Under the pieces are notes generated by a model that saw nothing but the letters and a program-made list of their open reading frames with translations, was not told the origin of the DNA and searched no databases. From CAZNPL01 sp964574815 (lineage in GTDB: Bacteria > Planctomycetota > Phycisphaerae > UBA1845), in assembly GCA_964574815.1 (NCBI GenBank), contig CAZNPL010000026.1, positions 33,079-97,078 of the forward strand: DNA of 64,000 bases, given 5' to 3'. Each line of letters starts with the position of its first letter. The first letter of the stretch is position 1. Positions 62,901-64,000 of this stretch are shown in pieces. A program made the translations under genes and the position numbers.

Positions 62901-63601
62901 GCGGGACGTTCGAATGGTTCGGAGCGTTTTCTACACAGGGTGGCAGCACGGCCTTTGTGGGGTTCGGCGCGGAGAGTTCCGGGCTTTACGTTGATTCGGG
63001 CGGATCAATCGTGAAGGTGATCGAGGTACTCGATTCCCTGGACGGCAAGAGGGTCAGCAGCCTTCGCGTCGCGCCGGAAGGGCTGGACGGCGATCAACTC
63101 GGCTTCCGGGCCTACTTCACCGACGGGTCGGAAGGCATCTACCTGGCCACCCTGACCACCAGCGGCGTCTGCTACCCGAATGACGCGGACGAGGACGGCG
63201 ATCGCGACCTGCACGACTTTGGCGTGTACCAGGCCTGCGTGGGAACGGGCGCGCCCGTATCTCCCGATTGTGAGATCTTCGACAACGACGGCGACGGCGA
63301 CGTGGACACGGATGATTACGACGGCTTTCTTGCCGGCGTGACGGGTTCGATTCCGCCCCTGCCCGTCGAGGCCTGTTGCCTGCAGTCGGGCGCGTGCGTG
63401 ATGGCCGACGCGTTGGAATGCGAGTTCATTCAAAACGGCACGCCCGCACCGGGCGAGACCTGCGCCGACAACCCCTGTGCGCCCGAACTCGGCGCCTGCT
63501 GCTCATTCAAGGGCTGCTTCGTAACGGACGCCAAGACCTGCGCCAGCTTAGAAGGATCGCACTTCCCCGGTCAGGACTGCAAGACGGCGCCGTGTGAGTA
63601 G
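59993..63601 (+). CDS. large exported repeat protein with DUF11, propeller-like and dockerin-like domains
   Basis: A 1,202-residue secreted protein. A signal peptide (about 15-33) is followed by an N-terminal domain of unknown type (about 34-315); a GACC Cys motif (about 319-354); an InlB-like bacterial repeat (about 356-435); two DUF11 domains (ADLGISKSDNPDPVLAG and ADLSVTKAASPEPVAAG); and then six related units of 53-57 residues (about 685-1005; VADxxTPIPGGTGxF form) that suggest a beta-propeller. A dockerin-like EF-hand pair (DADEDGDRDLHDFG and DNDGDGDVDTDDYDGF, about 1064-1115) and two more Cys units close the protein. The role is unknown; surface attachment or complex assembly is inferred. 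ATG 59993 has only a weak G-rich site. Confidence 0.88.
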   Translation: MTMSSTGVSSRCVRRAFALCVAASLTCGPATAQTLTGPFERFNPWWLHPSFGTPGVNGGAQICIDLDGDGVTESCYALPSVPSGALTNLRLSPTRRVLLAFGATSDCGGDTQVHFFDVPDPPGDLTFIDSECIPNGVNSGQIGFYDTGLCCDGLTDPSCPSLGLSCFDSIGDPLLGVSPQRVAYVADTGDAFTQTVQIYWFDLNNGTHTKTFPGFDESLQLTRVPVSPYGDVAFVQHDVGGDSDSNYTAIDLCAGSRFGLPLSSAVGGALFGLGTPTATAEMVDAGGGDFLVVVTHPDLTGGQLALEFTPCSEGPPPAIGACCRLDGCSEETTDDCEALGGDWLGPETDCQDCPAFTLTVNVNGGGSVSSDPTGISCPSDCDETYAAGQAVTLTATPSGGAVFIGWSGDCSGTDPMIDVTLDADRKCTAGFDFVADLGISKSDNPDPVLAGDPLTYTLNVSNAGPSDATTVFVADTLPSGVTYDQDSSDPACQESGTVISCDIGDLPNGENRSVVIGVNVDPDTRGTLVNSASVSGDQTDLNPSNNSQNHATTVEAEADLSVTKAASPEPVAAGGRLLYEITVSNNGPSLATGVDVSDTLPADVTPAGDGSGSGNVVCGVGSGEVAPGETLTLGFSVLVDPGLADGAILTNTVEVIGNETDPVPSNNIATVDSMVSGQIPAPAGPTFVKIADTDMPIPSGTGNFTNFGVLSAAAVSDGNVAIRGRGVDQDGIYLWQNGALDVVADVNTPIPGGTGTFGAPATGGFGPPSIDGDDVAFGGDDQTISQRGVYALLDGVLEVVADKDTRPPGASDEFSTLGGPSLHDGSISFWAFVPALPFLEGIYFGNPSGITKVADQTTFIPGGGGRFNSFNSGSSQHHSGKVLFFGRDSGFNSGLYMWFKGVLSVIADRFTPIPGGAGNFSFFLEQVSTDGLNIAFRGNDTTQTRPGIYMNDCAGNRVVANTNTPVPCASGTFEWFGAFSTQGGSTAFVGFGAESSGLYVDSGGSIVKVIEVLDSLDGKRVSSLRVAPEGLDGDQLGFRAYFTDGSEGIYLATLTTSGVCYPNDADEDGDRDLHDFGVYQACVGTGAPVSPDCEIFDNDGDGDVDTDDYDGFLAGVTGSIPPLPVEACCLQSGACVMADALECEFIQNGTPAPGETCADNPCAPELGACCSFKGCFVTDAKTCASLEGSHFPGQDCKTAPCE

Positions 63602-63639
63602 AATCCTGGCCAATGTCCAAACCGAAGGTCAATGAATCG

Positions 63640-63940
63640 TACCAGCAGCAGACGTTGCGGGTTGAGACGTGGGGGTGAGCGCCTCCGCACTACACAGACG
63701 GGTTAATGGGAAGCACTCTTGCATGCTGCCGCGGGCGATGCCGAATAAGTTCCTGCGGTCGGGTTTCGTGAAGCGGCCGTTTCTTTCGGCGATGTTGGCG
63801 GCGATGAAGACGGGGGCTCTGTTGAGTTAGTCGGCGAGGAAGAAGTAACCGCGGGGGAAGGTCTTGGTGGGCGTGCAGACGGCGTCGGCGAACGCTACGG
63901 CTTTCTGGTAGACGACGAGTTTTTCGAAGGCGAAGGGCAT
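63640..63940 (-). pseudogene. S23/IVS-type four-helix-bundle protein, inactivated
   Basis: From ATG 63940 the frame reads MPFAFEKLVVYQKAVAFADA ... TKTFPRGYFFLAD and then stops at TAA (63827-63829), where the family has Gln (LADQLNRA). Behind the stop the same frame continues with LNRAPVFIAANIAERNGRF and FGIARGSMQEC, so a CAA-to-TAA change is the simplest explanation. Beyond about 63700 the family match is lost, suggesting a second lesion. These roughly 120-residue proteins are found as free genes or inside 23S rRNA intervening sequences; here no rRNA is near. The left boundary is approximate. Confidence 0.75.
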
Positions 63941-64000
63941 GAGGTTAGTATGACAGCGCTATGAAGTATCTGGATTGATGCGCCGTCGTCGGCTGTTGTA

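Overview
The window looks like chromosomal DNA of a high-G+C, free-living bacterium, most probably a member of the Planctomycetota (Phycisphaerae-like). This is inferred from content: a complete N-type ATP synthase operon (atpDCQRBEFAG order), a 1,202-residue exported protein with DUF11-type repeats, a dockerin-like EF-hand pair and Cys-rich 'GACC' repeats, a small exported protein with an exosortase-type C-terminal tail, and a decayed S23/IVS four-helix-bundle gene. No rRNA, tRNA, CRISPR array, prophage or complete insertion sequence was recognised.

Layout. 1-2.6 kb (minus): the N-terminal part of NAD-dependent DNA ligase behind DNA polymerase X. 2.6-6.5 kb: dodecin, a large UPF0182 membrane protein and a coiled-coil lipoprotein. 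6.6-15.4 kb (minus): a CopB-like P1B-ATPase behind the nine-gene N-ATPase operon. 15.5-21.5 kb (minus): a formate/nitrite-family channel, an HtrA protease, an encapsulated-ferritin/encapsulin pair and a site-2 protease with CBS domains. 21.6-28.2 kb (plus): a CaCA antiporter, PP2C phosphatase, OmpR regulator, sensorless histidine kinase, CsbD-like protein and trehalose-6-phosphate synthase, facing a degenerate HD-GYP protein. 30.2-34.3 kb (plus): a glyoxylate operon (class V aminotransferase, malate synthase, isocitrate lyase). 34.4-40.2 kb: a predicted helical-toroid protein, archease, RtcB, an AlkD-like protein and two methyltransferases.

41.1-47.3 kb (minus) is the most distinctive block. 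It encodes an outer-membrane beta-barrel, a membrane-anchored tetraheme cytochrome, a Tat-exported four-cluster ferredoxin, an NrfD-type quinol dehydrogenase and an octaheme hydroxylamine-oxidoreductase-family cytochrome. A 14-bp FNR/DNR-type palindrome precedes each of its two transcription units, and at the cytochrome operon a -10-like hexamer lies exactly where a class II site predicts. I read this as a quinone-coupled, anoxia- or NO-controlled nitrogen-oxide respiration module.

47.6-55.6 kb (plus): a TolC/HlyD/RND efflux system and a Kef-type antiporter. 55.7-58.6 kb (minus): a VIT/VWA protein with its own MerR regulator and a perfect operator-like palindrome. 58.8-64 kb: a cystathionine beta-synthase core strikingly like the animal enzyme, the large repeat protein and the IVS pseudogene. 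Much of 2.6-28 kb has a stress and ion-homeostasis character (Na+ or H+ pumping, Cu export, Ca2+ and K+ antiport, envelope proteolysis, iron storage, trehalose).
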